NCBI GenBank assembly: GCA_014621425.1 | Contig: JAANBB010000002.1 | Coordinates: 375,001-439,000, forward strand | DNA: 64,000 nucleotides | Origin: Cylindrodendrum hubeiense | Lineage: Eukaryota; Ascomycota; Sordariomycetes; Hypocreales; Nectriaceae | Reading direction: 5' to 3' | In this document: one piece after another, positions 11,243 through 22,804 of the stretch | Numbering within the stretch: position 1 is the first letter of the stretch | Layout of the letters: each line of letters begins with the position of its first letter | Notes under the pieces: generated by a model | What the model was told of the DNA's origin: nothing | What the model saw: the letters and a program-made list of their open reading frames with translations, nothing else | Database searches by the model: none | Translations under genes and position numbers: made by a program

Positions 11243-12696
11243 GATGCCGTGACTGACAAACGAGTGCAATAATCGAACGAGGTAGTATTTGCAAGAGCGA
11301 CGTTGAAAACTGGCGCCACTTGCAGCATGCCCCAACACTCTGGAACAGTAGCAATTGTAAATTGAAACAATCTTATTGGGGTGCGGAGTACGCTTTAAGG
11401 TGTGACAAAGAATGCCTGTTCAACTACGGATCAGGCGGCAGTAGTATCCCTTTTCGAGAGGACATGCACAACTCCTGGGGCTCGTCTAGCCTGCAACTGA
11501 GCGAAGATCTTGTATTAGCTCTGAGAAGGGCAGACTCCGAGGGTGTAGATAACCTTGAGGTGGTATTCTGGGAGGGTCAGACCCACATGTCACAGTAACA
11601 GCATCCTGGAAGCGATTGTCTGGGCCCCTGAAGCTCATAAAAACAGAGAGGCGTGCTCTACTGTAGCTCCCGTTAGCGGTCAAAACACAGATCGAGATGA
11701 AGATGATTGTCGAATCGCAACATTCCCGGCCGGCCCTATGGTCATCGCAATATCAAGGGATTGGTCAGTGTGTGTGTGCTATGACGGGAGGCCTGAAAGC
11801 CCTGTCGCACTTATTTCTGTAGCTGGTTTCAAGCCGTCAAGCGCGCAGTCCGTGTAGAGCGACACTAACGATGTTAAGAATAGGCTAGGTCGAGATGCCG
11901 CGGCGCTCTTCAAAACGGGCAACGTGGCCGTGAACGGCATAGATCTGCATTTCAATTTGTTAAACTTTGACGAACTCATCCAAAGATGGACAAGGCAGGG
12001 CCCTGTAGCTTGTCAAAGCTCGTCGGCGGCCAAAGATAGCCCACTAGTCAGCCCGCAAACCAAAGGGCAGACTAGGATCAGCAAGGGCCAAGACGCTAAT
12101 CTCGACGGGATGTTTGCCCAAATTACATGGTCTCTCTGACAGAGTAGTTCCTCCTACTCGAGCGGAGCGGCTGGTCATCGCGAGTCATAGATACTCGGGT
12201 ACACGTTCCCATGGTCGGCAGCCGAGTTCCTCCTGCAGCCCCTGCATTGTGGAGGAACGCTCCTCCCACCCAGGACCATGGCTCACATAATCTGCCATCA
12301 TCGTAGAATACTACATAAACAGCAGGGTCAGATCCTTGTGCATGATGCGTCATTCTGTGGGATTGCAAAGACGATAGGCGAGTCTGCATCTGCATTGTCG
12401 TTGTGCCCTCCTTGCAGCGCAAGAGATTGTCCATCGCCAGACAAAAAGAGGGACTAGATGGCATCAGGCGGGACACGTCGACATCCCTGACACGGACCTC
12501 AGCCTTATCACGTTGCTGCAGCACATCACACGGCACGATTGCTTCGATGGCGCGCGAAGGCTTTGATGGCGCACGTTGTTAACGTCTTGTTTCCTCCACA
12601 ACTGAGCTCCACCACGGCTGTATGGCGGTGTCCGCGGACAATACCCCAGCCTGTCTCTCTCCCACTGAAACCGCTAGCACGGTTCCCATGAACCGC
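11243..12696. other. intergenic, no convincing gene
   Basis: Contains the promoter of the peroxygenase-like gene. Short open frames at 11320-11598, 11555-11857, 11924-12139 and 12123-12536 lack introns, domains or shared frame. The first three run in tandem on the plus strand and could be remnants of one dead gene, but I cannot support that. Confidence 0.4.
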
Positions 12697-13005
12697 TTAA
12701 TTCTTAGCGCTCTTGGCCACGGCTTGCTTGCAGGCTTGAGCCTGCGATGCTCCATTCTTTTGCTGAATGTCCACCCAGGCTCACAGCGCGGTTGCAGTGC
12801 CATGGAGACCGCGACATACCTTAGTGCCAGTAGCGTTCTGGACCTGCTCCATTTTCAGTGAAACGGGGAGGCTAAAACGCCCGGGAGAGGGGGGCATGGC
12901 CTTACTCACGTCGTACTATGAGCTTCGGCAGATGGAGCAGTCCAGGTTCCTCCGCGAAATTGGGGGACTTGAATCGGTATTCCTACCGTCGATTTCAACG
13001 GTCAT
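12697..13005 (-). pseudogene. possible small gene with a frameshift
   Basis: Unrecognised small-protein candidate. Reading minus from ATG 13005 gives MTVEIDGRNTDSSP, then stops. From the C5 run at about 12963-12967 another frame continues sensibly (FRGGTWTAPSAEAHSTT) up to a GTGAGT donor at about 12909. After a TTTTAG acceptor it goes on as LPVSLKMEQVQNATGTK to a GTATGT donor, and a last exon (QKNGASQAQACKQAVAKSAK) ends at TAA 12697. The pieces look like one basic, soluble protein of roughly 80 residues interrupted by a one-base shift in a C homopolymer. The implied first intron is only 38 nt, which weakens the model. Could be a true pseudogene, a sequence error, or chance. Confidence 0.3.
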
Positions 13006-13070
13006 TTTCTCATTCTCCTTCCCTCTTTTCCCCCCTCGCTGGTTGCCTTGTCTTCAGCAATCGCGGAAAG

Positions 13071-14769
13071 ATGAGGCTCTTCGCATTCGCTATATTGATC
13101 CTTGCCACATTCCAGGCTGGCGTGTGGGCTGCCAACACCACCACGACTCCCCCCTTGTGCGGCGTAGGTTCTTCTTTGGGCGATGCTGGGCGACTTGGGT
13201 TAACATCGATTAGGTAAATTGCATTCAACAGGAGGTACTGAACTCGTCGTGTTCGCCTACGAACGCTACCTGTATCTGCACGAATGTCGAATTAAACGAG
13301 AAGATTTCACTATGCGCCTCGTTAAACTGCACACTCCGGGAATCGCTACGTATGTTCCTTCCATGGCCTCCCTCGTGATTCGTTTTCGCTGACAATTCTT
13401 TGAAGAGCTCCAAAGCTATTCCAAACACACATGCGGAGCACCGTCTAGAGACCGAACGACGTTAGTATGGGTCATCGGCGTCGTCTTTCTTGTCCTCGGA
13501 CTCGTATGTTTCGGCCTGAGAGTCCTGGCGAGATTCGTCCTGGGCACTCACACTTGGGGGGCTGATGACTGGGTAATGCTTCTTGCAGTGGTATGTCGAC
13601 TTCGCAAGCACTAGTTGAATGATAGCTCACTTTTGTCAACAGGCCATGATGATACCGCTCAATGCGCTCTCTATTCCCAGTACGTATCTTTCACCCTCAA
13701 CTTCCTGCACACGTATTGACTGTTTCGCCAGTTTCCAACGTTGCCTTGGGCAAAGATATCTGGAATGTCCCCGCAGATGATATCACCAAGTTCCTCTACG
13801 TGAGTATTCTACCCTCTTCGTCTGGCATTCGGAGACTAAACAATGATTCCAGTTGTTCTTTTGGGACGAACTTCTCTACCTAGGAGTTCTGCCGGTGACG
13901 AAAATATCCATCCTGCTTTTCTACCTAAAGATCTTCCCTGGCGCCGGGTTCAGAATCGCATGTTTTATCTTCATCGGGCTTAATGTAGCATACTTTATTG
14001 CGTTTGAGCTCGTCTCGATCTTCCAATGCACTCCTATCGAAGGTGCTTGGAGGGCATGGGACAAAGAATTCCCGGCGGAATGCAGGAACATCAATATGCA
14101 GGGCTGGATGGCAGCAATTATCAACATCGTCTTGGACTTGGGCACCCTCATTCTGCCATTAAGGGAGCTCTGGAGGCTCAATATGTCTTGGAGAAAGAAG
14201 ATCCAGATCATTCTGATGTTCTGTGTTGGGTTCTTGTATGTTTGTCGCTTTCTGCATTTGCCTATTGCCGCATCGCTAATGCTTTTACTAGTGTCACTAT
14301 CGTCAGCATCGTTCGATTACAGTCGTTGGCCAGCTACGCTACCACCCACAATATTACTCGTACGTATTCAGGACTTTCTAACTTGCATCAAACATGGGCT
14401 TTGTTGACTAACATAACATCAGAGGACTACGTGGAAGTTGGGTACTGGAGCACCATCGAAGTGCCAGTCGGCATTATTTGCGCATGCATGCCTGCCATTC
14501 GCTCCCTCTTCAGCCAAATGTTCCCGAAGGTGTTTGGTAGCACGGCAAGGAGCAAACCCGGCTATGCCGATATTTCGAACCAATCGAAGCCGATATCCTC
14601 ATCAAAGGCTTCTTACCAAACAACAATCCAAGTCAAAACAGACTTCTCTGTCAATTCGAGCAGGTCAAGGCATCACGACGACTCATCCACCATCGAGCTT
14701 ACGAACATGACGCCGAGCCATCACGAACGGCACCACTCGAAACCCACAACTCCCCGCGAGTCGGTATAA
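13071..14769 (+). CDS. CFEM-domain Pth11-like membrane receptor
   Basis: Plasma-membrane receptor-like protein with an extracellular CFEM domain and seven predicted membrane helices, 438 residues. Eight exons: 13071-13163, 13214-13349, 13406-13590, 13643-13679, 13732-13799, 13853-14235, 14292-14359, 14423-14769. A signal peptide (MRLFAFAILILATFQAGVWA) is followed by eight CFEM cysteines in order: PLC, x3, C, then SSC, NATCIC, ISLC, LNC and HTC. Helices follow from VWVIGVVFLVLGLVCFGLRV onward. The polar C-tail is Ser/Thr/His rich, as in the family. Pth11 of the rice blast fungus senses surface cues; the ligand here is unknown. Exon 2 uses the upstream GATTAG acceptor because only this restores the second CFEM cysteine. 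Confidence 0.9.
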
Positions 14770-16119
14770 CCCGCGCGTCATTAGGACCACTAGTCTATAC
14801 TTTCCTTTTTCATTATGCGTTACAAATAGAATAATGTGAACCAATCCCACACGAGGAATATTCCGGTCGTTACCGACAACACTTTGGTCGGGTATTTCTT
14901 TTTTGATCGCCCGCACTACCCGCAGCATCGACTCTGATGACCCTGCTTGCATTGAGCACCTGCACGAAGAAAGTCAAGATCGTCCGGGGAACCTCATCGC
15001 CCAACCTTACCACGTAGTACGGCGTCCCTGCCGTGACCCGTTCTTGGTTCATGCGTGCAGCAGTTCATCTCTGCCAATTGCAGTTAGCTCCTCGCAGGGG
15101 GATACCCCTGCGCAGGCCTAGCGAGGGTCGTTCAAGGTTCCCCTTATTAATACCCCACGTATGTAGCAACGGGCTCCTCAGCTCGTTTCCCACATCTCCC
15201 ACATCGCTACGGCGTACCGAGTAGGAACTTGCCGTTATCCCTGCACAATCTACCGTTTCATACCCGTCCCCTAAAGGCCGCATTTTCCGAAAGTTAAAAT
15301 GGTGGGAGGTAGGGACTTGCCTGTCATTCAATATCACTGCTATTGATTGTGATGGTCTGTGACGCAGCATGCGGCCCGGGACAGCCAAGGGAGTCTGCAA
15401 CATCGTAATGTGACAGTGTACGAGCGACGATCTTGTATCGCCCCGAGGGGCGGTCTACGTGAGTAGGCTCTAACCGGCGCCGAATATCTTCAAGGGCTCA
15501 GACGATCACGGATGGCAAATCTTCAGCATTGCCACTACACGGGGCTAAAGCCGATGCCCCGCTCCTGTACCCGAGAGAATACGTCAAGGACGCGAGACAC
15601 GGGACATTGCAAAGTATGCGCTGCACGCCAAGGGTGTGGGATCTCTCAACTTATTAACCAGACGTAGATTAGTCTGTGTTTCTAGCCTACTTACTACGTA
15701 GTAGTCCCCGTCCGAGCAAATACTCGCTAGTGAAGCCGCTCGACCCTTTCATAACAATGTGCGGACGACGCCGTCCATGTTCACAGACACCGCGTGCGTC
15801 TTTGTGCTACACAGGGCATTGACAGAACCAAATGTCACCCTCATACCATCACCTGCTCTAGTTTTGTCTTAGCGCGTGGATCAATCTCCCTTCAAAGGAC
15901 GGAGCTGATGTTGGACGCTTAGCTAATATGTTCTAGCTTGGGCTCCCTTCTTTTTATCTTCTTTGCGCCCCCGACACACCTCTTTTGGTGAATGGAGTTT
16001 GTGCCTTCGACCGCCAGTTTGCCCGTAATTTCGACTTGATGATTTAGAATCAATTTGATGCATCTAAGGCAGCTGCCACACATTTCTCCACATCCGACGT
16101 GTGCCATTCCGCATCCAAG
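14770..16119. other. intergenic, no gene seen
   Basis: No supported coding region. A GCAGGGG-GATA-CCCCTGC hairpin lies at about 15093-15110. The last 200 bp carry pyrimidine-rich promoter-like sequence upstream of the GMC oxidoreductase. Confidence 0.45.
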
Positions 16120-18268
16120 ATGCGTCCCTCACTCGCCCTAACATTCGTTTCACTCCTGGCCAACGCAGCCGCATCTATGTAAGTATAGATCAAAATCCGC
16201 AAGAAAAGAATACGCCACCAACTAGTAGACAGTACTTTCCCCAGGAAGACAACAGGACAACAACCTCGCCATGATCCATTTATCGGCAAGCGCGCCGATA
16301 GCACAGTGGTGAACTATGACTATGTCGTCGTCGGTTCAGGCCCAGGAGGAGGTCCAGTCGCCGCCAACCTCGCCATCGCCGGCTATAAGGTGTTGTTGAT
16401 CGATGCCGGTGGTGACTCTGGTGACAGTTTAGTCGAAACGCTCCCGGCTCTGCATCTCATGTCTACCGAATTTGAGGATACGAGATGGAATTACTTTGTC
16501 AACCACTACCCCACCCTCGAGCAGCAAAAGAAAGACTCCAAGATGACCTACAACAAGACAGACGGTAGCTTCTACGTTGGCCTTGAACCGCCAAAGAATG
16601 CCAAGCCTCTTGGCGTCTGGTACCCTCGGACTGGCACACTTGGCGGATGCACACGCCACAACGCACTTGTCTCCATCTATGCTCACGATAGCGACTGGAA
16701 GAACATTGCTACCCTCACTGGCGATGCCTCGTGGAAGCCGGATGTCATGCGGTCGTACTTCAAAAAGATCGAGAACAACATGTATCTGCCCAGCAGCATC
16801 ATCGGCCACGGCTACAGCGGCTGGCTTGGCCTGTCTCTTACATCCCTCTCCCTCGTCATAGAAGACCAGAAGCTGCTGTCCTTGATCCTTTCTTCTGCTT
16901 CCGCCATGGGAAAGGGTCTCCTAGGATTTTTGTTGAACACTGTTGTCGGGCTCGGCGAGGTCTTGCTTCGCGACATCAACGCCCCTGGCCAGGCTAGCAA
17001 GACCGGCTTGTATCAGGTGCCGCTGTCAATGACTGACAACGTTCGCGGTGGCCACAGAGATCTGATTCTGAACACAGCCAACGCTGTCAAGTCCGATGGT
17101 TCGCGCAAGTACCATCTTGACATCAAGCTCAACACTCTGGTAGGCGCTGATTGATGAATTTAACCTCCTGCTCCGAGTGCTAACGATAACACAGGTCACC
17201 AAGATTCTGTTCGACAAAAGCGGATCTAAGCCTCGTGCCACCGGTGTCAGTTTCTTAGAAGGCCAGAGCTTATACCGTGCCGACCCCCGCGCTGGATCGG
17301 CCAAAGCTACTGGATCAGGCAGTGTCAATGCCACGCGCGAAGTCATCATCTCGGCCGGCGCCTTCAATACACCCCAGCTACTTAAGCTCAGCGGTATCGG
17401 ACCCAAGAAGGAGCTCAACTCGTTCAAAATCCCCGTCATAGTCGATCTTCCCGGCGTTGGTACCAACATGCAAGACCGCTACGAGGCCACCGTCATCGGC
17501 AAAACCGACAGCGATTTCGTCATCACGTCCGACTGCACTTTCCTAGAGACGATGCCTGACCCTTGTCTAGAGGAATACCAAAATGGAGTCGAACCCATCA
17601 GCAAGGGCGTCTATGGTACCAACGGTATCGCCATCGCCATTGTGCTCAAGTCCTCCGTCGCTGAGGGCGAACCTGACTTGCTCATATCTGGGGCCCCAGC
17701 CAAGTTCAAGGGCTACTTCCCCGGCTATGCCGCCGACTCGCTCGCTGACGCTCAGCACTGGGCTTGGATTATACTCAAGGCTCACAGCCGCAACAACGCT
17801 GGTACAGTCACTTTGAAGTCGACCGACCCGAGGGATATGCCAATCATCAACTTCAACTACTACAATACTGGTGTCAACACCAACGGAGAAGGCGATAAGG
17901 ACCTTCAGGCTACTTATGAAGGCTTGCAGTTTTCCCGCAAAGCCTTCGCTGATCTTATCCCTCTTGATGGAAACTTCGACGAGGTCTGGCCCGGCAACAA
18001 TGTCACGACCAAGCAAGATGCCAAGCAATTCATCAAGGACGAGGCTTGGGGTCACCACGCTTCGTGCACCTGCCCCATTGGTCCCGATAGTGACCCGATG
18101 GCTGTTCTTGACTCCGAATTCAAGGTCCGTGGCACTGAGGGCTTGAGAGTAGTTGATGCTAGCGTGTTCCCCAAAATCCCTGGCTTTTACATTGCTCTGC
18201 CTCTGTTTGTTGTCTCGGAGAAGGCGAGCGATGTTATCATCAAGGCGGCCAAGGCCTCTTCAGTTTAA
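16120..18268 (+). CDS. secreted GMC-family FAD oxidoreductase
   Basis: Glucose-methanol-choline oxidoreductase, 675 residues, probably extracellular. Exons are 16120-16178, 16245-17139 and 17195-18268. The first exon encodes a signal peptide (MRPSLALTFVSLLANAAAS). The FAD motif is VVGSGPGGGPVAANL at about 48-62 with a downstream acidic residue in VLLIDAG. GMC signature 2 is seen as ISAGAFNTPQLLKLSGIGP. The catalytic histidine is in GHHASCTCPIG near the C-terminus, followed by LRVVDASVFPKIPGFY. Members oxidise alcohols or sugars and deliver H2O2; here a functional link with the H2O2-using peroxygenase-like enzyme 5 kb away is possible. Which alcohol is used cannot be told. Confidence 0.9.
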
Positions 18269-18738
18269 TTCCTCTCGCTTTGCGATGTACCTGGCATCAC
18301 AAGCCTTTTCTTTTTATTCAGCGGATTCTTGGCGTCCATGTAAATATTAACTTCATGAGATGTAAATGATAAGGTCGTTGAGGGCAGTGGGCTTGAATGG
18401 CTTGCGTGCCCTGGAGGCATAATGACACACATTGCTCTACTAAAAGTGTTAAAGGTGGCGAGTTTGATTATAATTCCGATTTGACATCGAAGCCCTTTGG
18501 CAATGGCGAATAGTAGATTCAGGTCACCAAGTGCACGAATAGCTAGGGAGCTGCGGTCTCTAAATATGCAGATGTATTGGTATATAAATTCCGTGAAACT
18601 ATGGATCGCTAGGAATTTTGTATCCTTCGAAGATGATATTCCTGATTCTTGTTCTTCTCTAATTAGGTAAAAATGAACCAAAGTCACCGTTCGATGACTT
18701 TTGTTAGACATGAAGGAAAGCTGCAATTACAATATTAA
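18269..18738. other. convergent 3' spacer
   Basis: AT-rich region between two convergent genes, expected to hold both polyadenylation sites. A 153-codon minus-strand frame at 18265-18726 has no recognisable domain and is most likely chance. Confidence 0.5.
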
Positions 18739-19827
18739 CTAGACCTTGACAACCAACTTGCCTCCAGATACCTTTCCAGCCCGTAATTGATCCAATCCAC
18801 CCATAATAGCGTCGAATCCTCCCTCAAGTGTAATGATTGGAGTTGGCTTAATGGTTTGGGTAAGCTCCGGTAAGATGGCGTAGAAGTGGACAAGAGTTTT
18901 GCGGTCCTCTAGGTTGACCCTAAACTTGGGTCCGATGGGTGGTAACCATTGAAAAGCGTGACCGCACATGGTGTATGCCATGATCGATACGTACTCGACG
19001 CCGGGAGTCTTGGACTTGCCCGCGTCAAGGAGGGTCACCACCTTGCCACCTTTGTTCTTGATGACCTTGGCGCACATTTCAGTCGATTTTCCTTCTGAGA
19101 AGCAGTCCACGGCCATTGACATGTTGGGGAACTTTTTGACGATATCCGCGACGACTGTCGGTGACTTGTAATTGAAGACGCTGTCGGCGCCGTATTTCTT
19201 AACGAGGTCAAAGGAGTGCGGAGAGGCAGTGGTGACGACTGTAAGCCCGGCCGCCTTGGCCAGTTGGATGTGGAAGAGACCGGCAGAGGTTGAGCCAGCA
19301 TAGATAAAAATCGCTGGGCGGTCTGTAGACTCTCGTTGGTCTGTCTTGTAGCTCTCGTTGGCCCAGGGAAGGCCGAGTCGGTTGTTAAGGGCGAGCGAAG
19401 CAGTGATGGCAGAGACACCATACGTTGTTGCTTCGACATCGCTCACCTCGGGTGGGATTTTCCAGGCGATTTCGTATTCCACTTTGAGATATTCGGCGAA
19501 AGCGCCGCGGTCACTGTAGATGCCTCCATGCACGACGCCGGCTACTCGCTCGCCGACTTTCCAGGTTCCGGCGGCGCTGGTGCCGACCGCGACGACCTCG
19601 CCGGCATAGTCGCAGCCCATGATGGACTTTGTGGGGGAGACGAAATCAATGTGCTTGAAGTCGGTTGGGTTCAGTGCCACGGCGTGCACCTTGACCAGGA
19701 GCTCATCGTCGGAAATGGTTGGTATGGGGACATCCTTGAAGGTGGCGCCACTTCCACCAAAAGATTTCCCCAGAGCCAGGTTGCCGATCCTGGAAACGAT
19801 GTGGTGGGTGGATACAAGGGCCTTCAT
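18739..19827 (-). CDS. MDR-family enoyl-reductase-like oxidoreductase
   Basis: Single-exon 362-residue medium-chain reductase, closest in style to fungal trans-acting enoyl reductases (LovC type) and zinc-free quinone reductases. GroES-like part: VKVHAVALNPTDFKHIDF and IMGCDYAGEVVAVG. The cofactor region has IFIYAGSTSAGLFHIQLAKAAGL, where the usual GxGxxG is the degenerate AGSTSAG seen in that group. The C-terminus ends in the usual GKVSGGKLVVKV. No structural-zinc cysteine cluster. Trans-acting enoyl reductases normally serve a polyketide synthase; there is none in this window, so a stand-alone detoxifying reductase is the safer reading. NADPH use is assumed from the family. Confidence 0.87.
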   Translation of the reverse strand: MKALVSTHHIVSRIGNLALGKSFGGSGATFKDVPIPTISDDELLVKVHAVALNPTDFKHIDFVSPTKSIMGCDYAGEVVAVGTSAAGTWKVGERVAGVVHGGIYSDRGAFAEYLKVEYEIAWKIPPEVSDVEATTYGVSAITASLALNNRLGLPWANESYKTDQRESTDRPAIFIYAGSTSAGLFHIQLAKAAGLTVVTTASPHSFDLVKKYGADSVFNYKSPTVVADIVKKFPNMSMAVDCFSEGKSTEMCAKVIKNKGGKVVTLLDAGKSKTPGVEYVSIMAYTMCGHAFQWLPPIGPKFRVNLEDRKTLVHFYAILPELTQTIKPTPIITLEGGFDAIMGGLDQLRAGKVSGGKLVVKV

Positions 19828-20705
19828 GGTGAAAATGCGGAGATGGAATTGATGGAATTGATGAAAGTATGTGATTTTATGAGATTGTGTGTGATTGTAT
19901 GTGAGTATGTGATTGTATGTGATTGAACTGGAGAAGGGCTGTTGATGCCATATAACCTACCAGTCCGTTATATAACAACTCTGGCCAGCATGGCGGGGGT
20001 ATTTGAAACGGACTTAATGGGACGATACCAAACGGACCAACAATTGCGCCGCCAGGGAATCTCCGTTGGAGATAGCAAGAAAGTGCCCGTCTAGAATGGC
20101 TATAGGTTCAAGAGGGAATCCTGTGCAACCACGAGCTGCGTCGGACTTTTACCTGCTTCGTACGGGCGCTTCACGATCGGGGGAATCGGGCGCCGAGTGG
20201 AGCCACATCGCGCTGTGGCGACAGGCTCACCACGTCGCATTCGCATAGATCTCGCATATTAACCGAAAATAGGCGGTCGCTGCTGCAGACATCTACTACG
20301 TGTTAGTAGACCGTCATTTCAGACAGATATGAAAAGCTTCTTCACAAGTCAGTCCACATCTTTATTTGCGACAAGCATGATGTACCCAAAGTGACGCCCT
20401 TGAACGCGAAGCAACGGCCTTCAGCACGTGGGCAGTGCACCAGGAACGCTAACAGTAGCCTCTCGTCTCCTCTCTTCTCCTCAGCCGCACGAGGCCGCCG
20501 GTGACGTCATTCTCACAGCCCCTCCGAATCCGAAGCCTTTCTACATTCAAGATGACTCTGCACACAACATGCCTCTCCCTGAGTCTCAACTCATCCAGAA
20601 ATGATCCAACAACTCTGAACCGACGACTCGTTGTAACATGTCGATGCCAGCCCATTCTTCCTCCCCTTCCACTTCACAGCCCAAGTCACTGCGCCCAGTG
20701 CAACC
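19828..20705. other. divergent spacer with TATA-like boxes
   Basis: Spacer between the enoyl-reductase-like gene and the membrane-protein gene. It contains a TATA-like palindrome GTTATATAAC at 19969-19978 (about 145 bp upstream of the minus-strand start), a TG-rich microsatellite near the minus-strand start, and no supported gene. Confidence 0.45.
19865..19925. repeat. GTGATT(GTAT) microsatellite-like repeat
   Basis: Degenerate repeats of TATGTGATT and GATTGTATGTGA just upstream of the enoyl-reductase start codon, within its probable 5' untranslated region. Confidence 0.6.
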
Positions 20706-21752
20706 ATGAGCGACACATCAAAACACCATGACCTCGTCGCATCACAATACGGTCCTGGAGTAGTTGCCTGTTGGATACTGTCGGTTGCATCAGTCTTTAT
20801 TTCATGGAAGCGACATAAGAAATATCGCAACCGCGACTCCCTAGACCTCGATGTCCTCGCGGCCCTGGCCTTCCCTTTTGTCGCGGCCTGCGATGTCATG
20901 TCCCAGGTGGCCCACTATCCTCGCGACTTTCAACTCCAGGACGACCCTGAGCTTGCCAGGATACAACACCTTGCCGCCTTGCAGGCGCCGCTCACGGTAG
21001 TCTCACTCTTTCGCCATTTTGCGCCCTGGATGATATACATCGCCCAGAGTCGAGCCAGTCAGCAAATGGCTTCACGATATGCCTCACACCAAGCTTCACG
21101 ACAGCTACCAAACGCAACAATCATTTCCAAAGTGTTTCCTGCCAAGAGATCTCTGGCTGTTTCCATCACTTGGTTGGTGTGTTCCATGGCTTGCATGACC
21201 CGACAGTTTGGTGGCCCCGTCGATCCAAACGTCTATGCCAAGCCGGAATCTACTGAAATGATATCTTATCATCTCGGCTTTGGATCAACGAGTCTCGCGT
21301 CATTGAGGCCAGACATCGAGGCCTATACAATAATCCAGTTAATCAGCGGCCTTATGCGCGTATCAAGTATAGTCATTTACGTTTGGTATCTTGGTCAAGA
21401 GATTGCTCCAGTATACACAACTCTTGTCTTAGTGTACGCAGCTACTTGTCGATACCTGGAGTGGCCCAAAAGAGAACCGGCAGCTGGCCTTTCATTGTGG
21501 ACAATAACAAGTCGCTTTCTAGATGGGCTAGGAGAATGGGCCTCGATGGTCGTCATACTTATAATACCGTCACTTGTATTCACACAGTTTATTGATGCCG
21601 TCTGGATACTAGGGGGAATAGGCATCTTTAATCCCTTTCGTATGTCAGGCAATAGTATATCCGAGCTAGATCAGGCGTTTACTCTATTCAGCGGGATTGC
21701 TCTTTTTGTATTTTGGTGCTGGGGCGCTTATAAATCGAGAACTCTAGATTAA
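20706..21752 (+). CDS. orphan multi-pass membrane protein
   Basis: Intronless 348-codon frame, unrecognised family. The sequence has about seven hydrophobic stretches: VVACWILSVASVFISW near residue 20, LAALAFPFVAACDVM near 52, a segment near 97 (APLTVVSLFRHFAPWMIYI), one near 150, then paired helices at about 215-245, and WASMVVILIIPSLVF and IALFVFWCWGAY near the end. The sizes and spacing resemble fungal membrane proteins of unknown function. No transporter or receptor motif is seen. Good codon usage and the clean single frame support a real gene; no role can be assigned. The C-terminal stop is 263 bp from a convergent methyltransferase gene. Confidence 0.75.
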   Translation: MSDTSKHHDLVASQYGPGVVACWILSVASVFISWKRHKKYRNRDSLDLDVLAALAFPFVAACDVMSQVAHYPRDFQLQDDPELARIQHLAALQAPLTVVSLFRHFAPWMIYIAQSRASQQMASRYASHQASRQLPNATIISKVFPAKRSLAVSITWLVCSMACMTRQFGGPVDPNVYAKPESTEMISYHLGFGSTSLASLRPDIEAYTIIQLISGLMRVSSIVIYVWYLGQEIAPVYTTLVLVYAATCRYLEWPKREPAAGLSLWTITSRFLDGLGEWASMVVILIIPSLVFTQFIDAVWILGGIGIFNPFRMSGNSISELDQAFTLFSGIALFVFWCWGAYKSRTLD

Positions 21753-22015
21753 TTGAAACGCAGACCAGGAGGTATAGATAGTGTAGAAATAGAGCCTTGG
21801 TATTTTATCCAATCACAGTTATCATGCGAACTAATATGCCGTCGGGATATACGTAAGATAACTGATAACTATAGGTTGTAACTTGAGTAATATTATAGCT
21901 GCTTAATATTTATTCAACAGTTACTAAAAACTGCATGCGTAAATCTTTATGATATGATTTTGCTAATATCTAACTCATCCTAGAAGATTGCTGTTAATAG
22001 ACGACAGCAGGTTAA

Positions 22016-22804
22016 TTATAAAGTCTTCCTTACCTCAAAATCGCCTGGGACAATCAAGCCCTTGATAACAGTTGTGCTCATCCTAGGATGAGCTCGCACG
22101 TACTTGCGATATTCCGGAGCGCCAGGGCGAAGAACATTATCTGCCACGATGCAGGCACCCGGCTTGAGTAAGTTCAGTGATTCGCATAGTTGTAGATCCA
22201 TCTGATATCGAATTTCTGAGTGATCTTGGAAGAGCATATCAATATGGTCAACTCTACCCTCCGCTTGGAGTCGTTTGAGTGTTTCTGCTACCGTGCCAGT
22301 GACGACTTTGACAATATCTTCCAGTCCCGCAAGATGCACCAGATTCATGGCAATTGAAGAAAAGAGTGGATCGGATTCAATGCTCCAATATGAGAGCTTC
22401 GCGCCAGGAGGATGACTGCGACGCATTTGATCGGCAAATAGAATGGCGGAGTATCCCAAATAGCCTCCAAATTCAACAAAGACCTCTGGCTTCTCGTTGT
22501 TGATTAATTCAGAAACCTTGACGCCCTTGTCGCTTCCAATATTAATCAGAAAGTCTTCCTGGCTTGAAAACTCGTCTATTATTTCGCAGACTTTGCGTGG
22601 ATTATTTCGCATGTCATCTAAATGTTCATGACTGTAGATGAACTTGAGAAGTTGGACCTCCCGTCCGTCGTTCCACTCGATAATTAAGTCAGTTTTAGCT
22701 CTTGACGAAGGCTAGAATATTGACAAACACACTTCTTGATAATTAGCACCAAGTTCTTCAAACTTCTTCAAAGATGGGTATTTCTGAATCAAAGCAGGAT
22801 CCAT
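22016..22804 (-). CDS. catechol O-methyltransferase-like SAM methyltransferase
   Basis: SAM-dependent O-methyltransferase of the catechol type, 243 residues, two exons (22733-22804 and 22016-22675). The motif I region VFVEFGGYLGYSAILFA binds SAM, and WSIESDPLFSSIAM provides the acidic residue for ribose. The metal-binding aspartates are suggested by IDMLFQDHSE and by VADNVLRPGAPEY, where catechol O-methyltransferases carry D..N for Mg2+. The intron ends in an uncommon GAG acceptor with a good CTGAC branch site. Expected to methylate a catechol-like phenol in the cytosol. The nearby peroxygenase and reductases also act on aromatics, but no pathway is proved. Confidence 0.87.

Noticed and set aside
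18265..18726. 153-codon frame in the convergent spacer
   Set aside because: AT-rich 3' flank with no recognisable protein features.
18739..19827. Reading the MDR gene as a dedicated trans enoyl reductase of a polyketide pathway
   Set aside because: No polyketide synthase in the window; kept only as a family resemblance.
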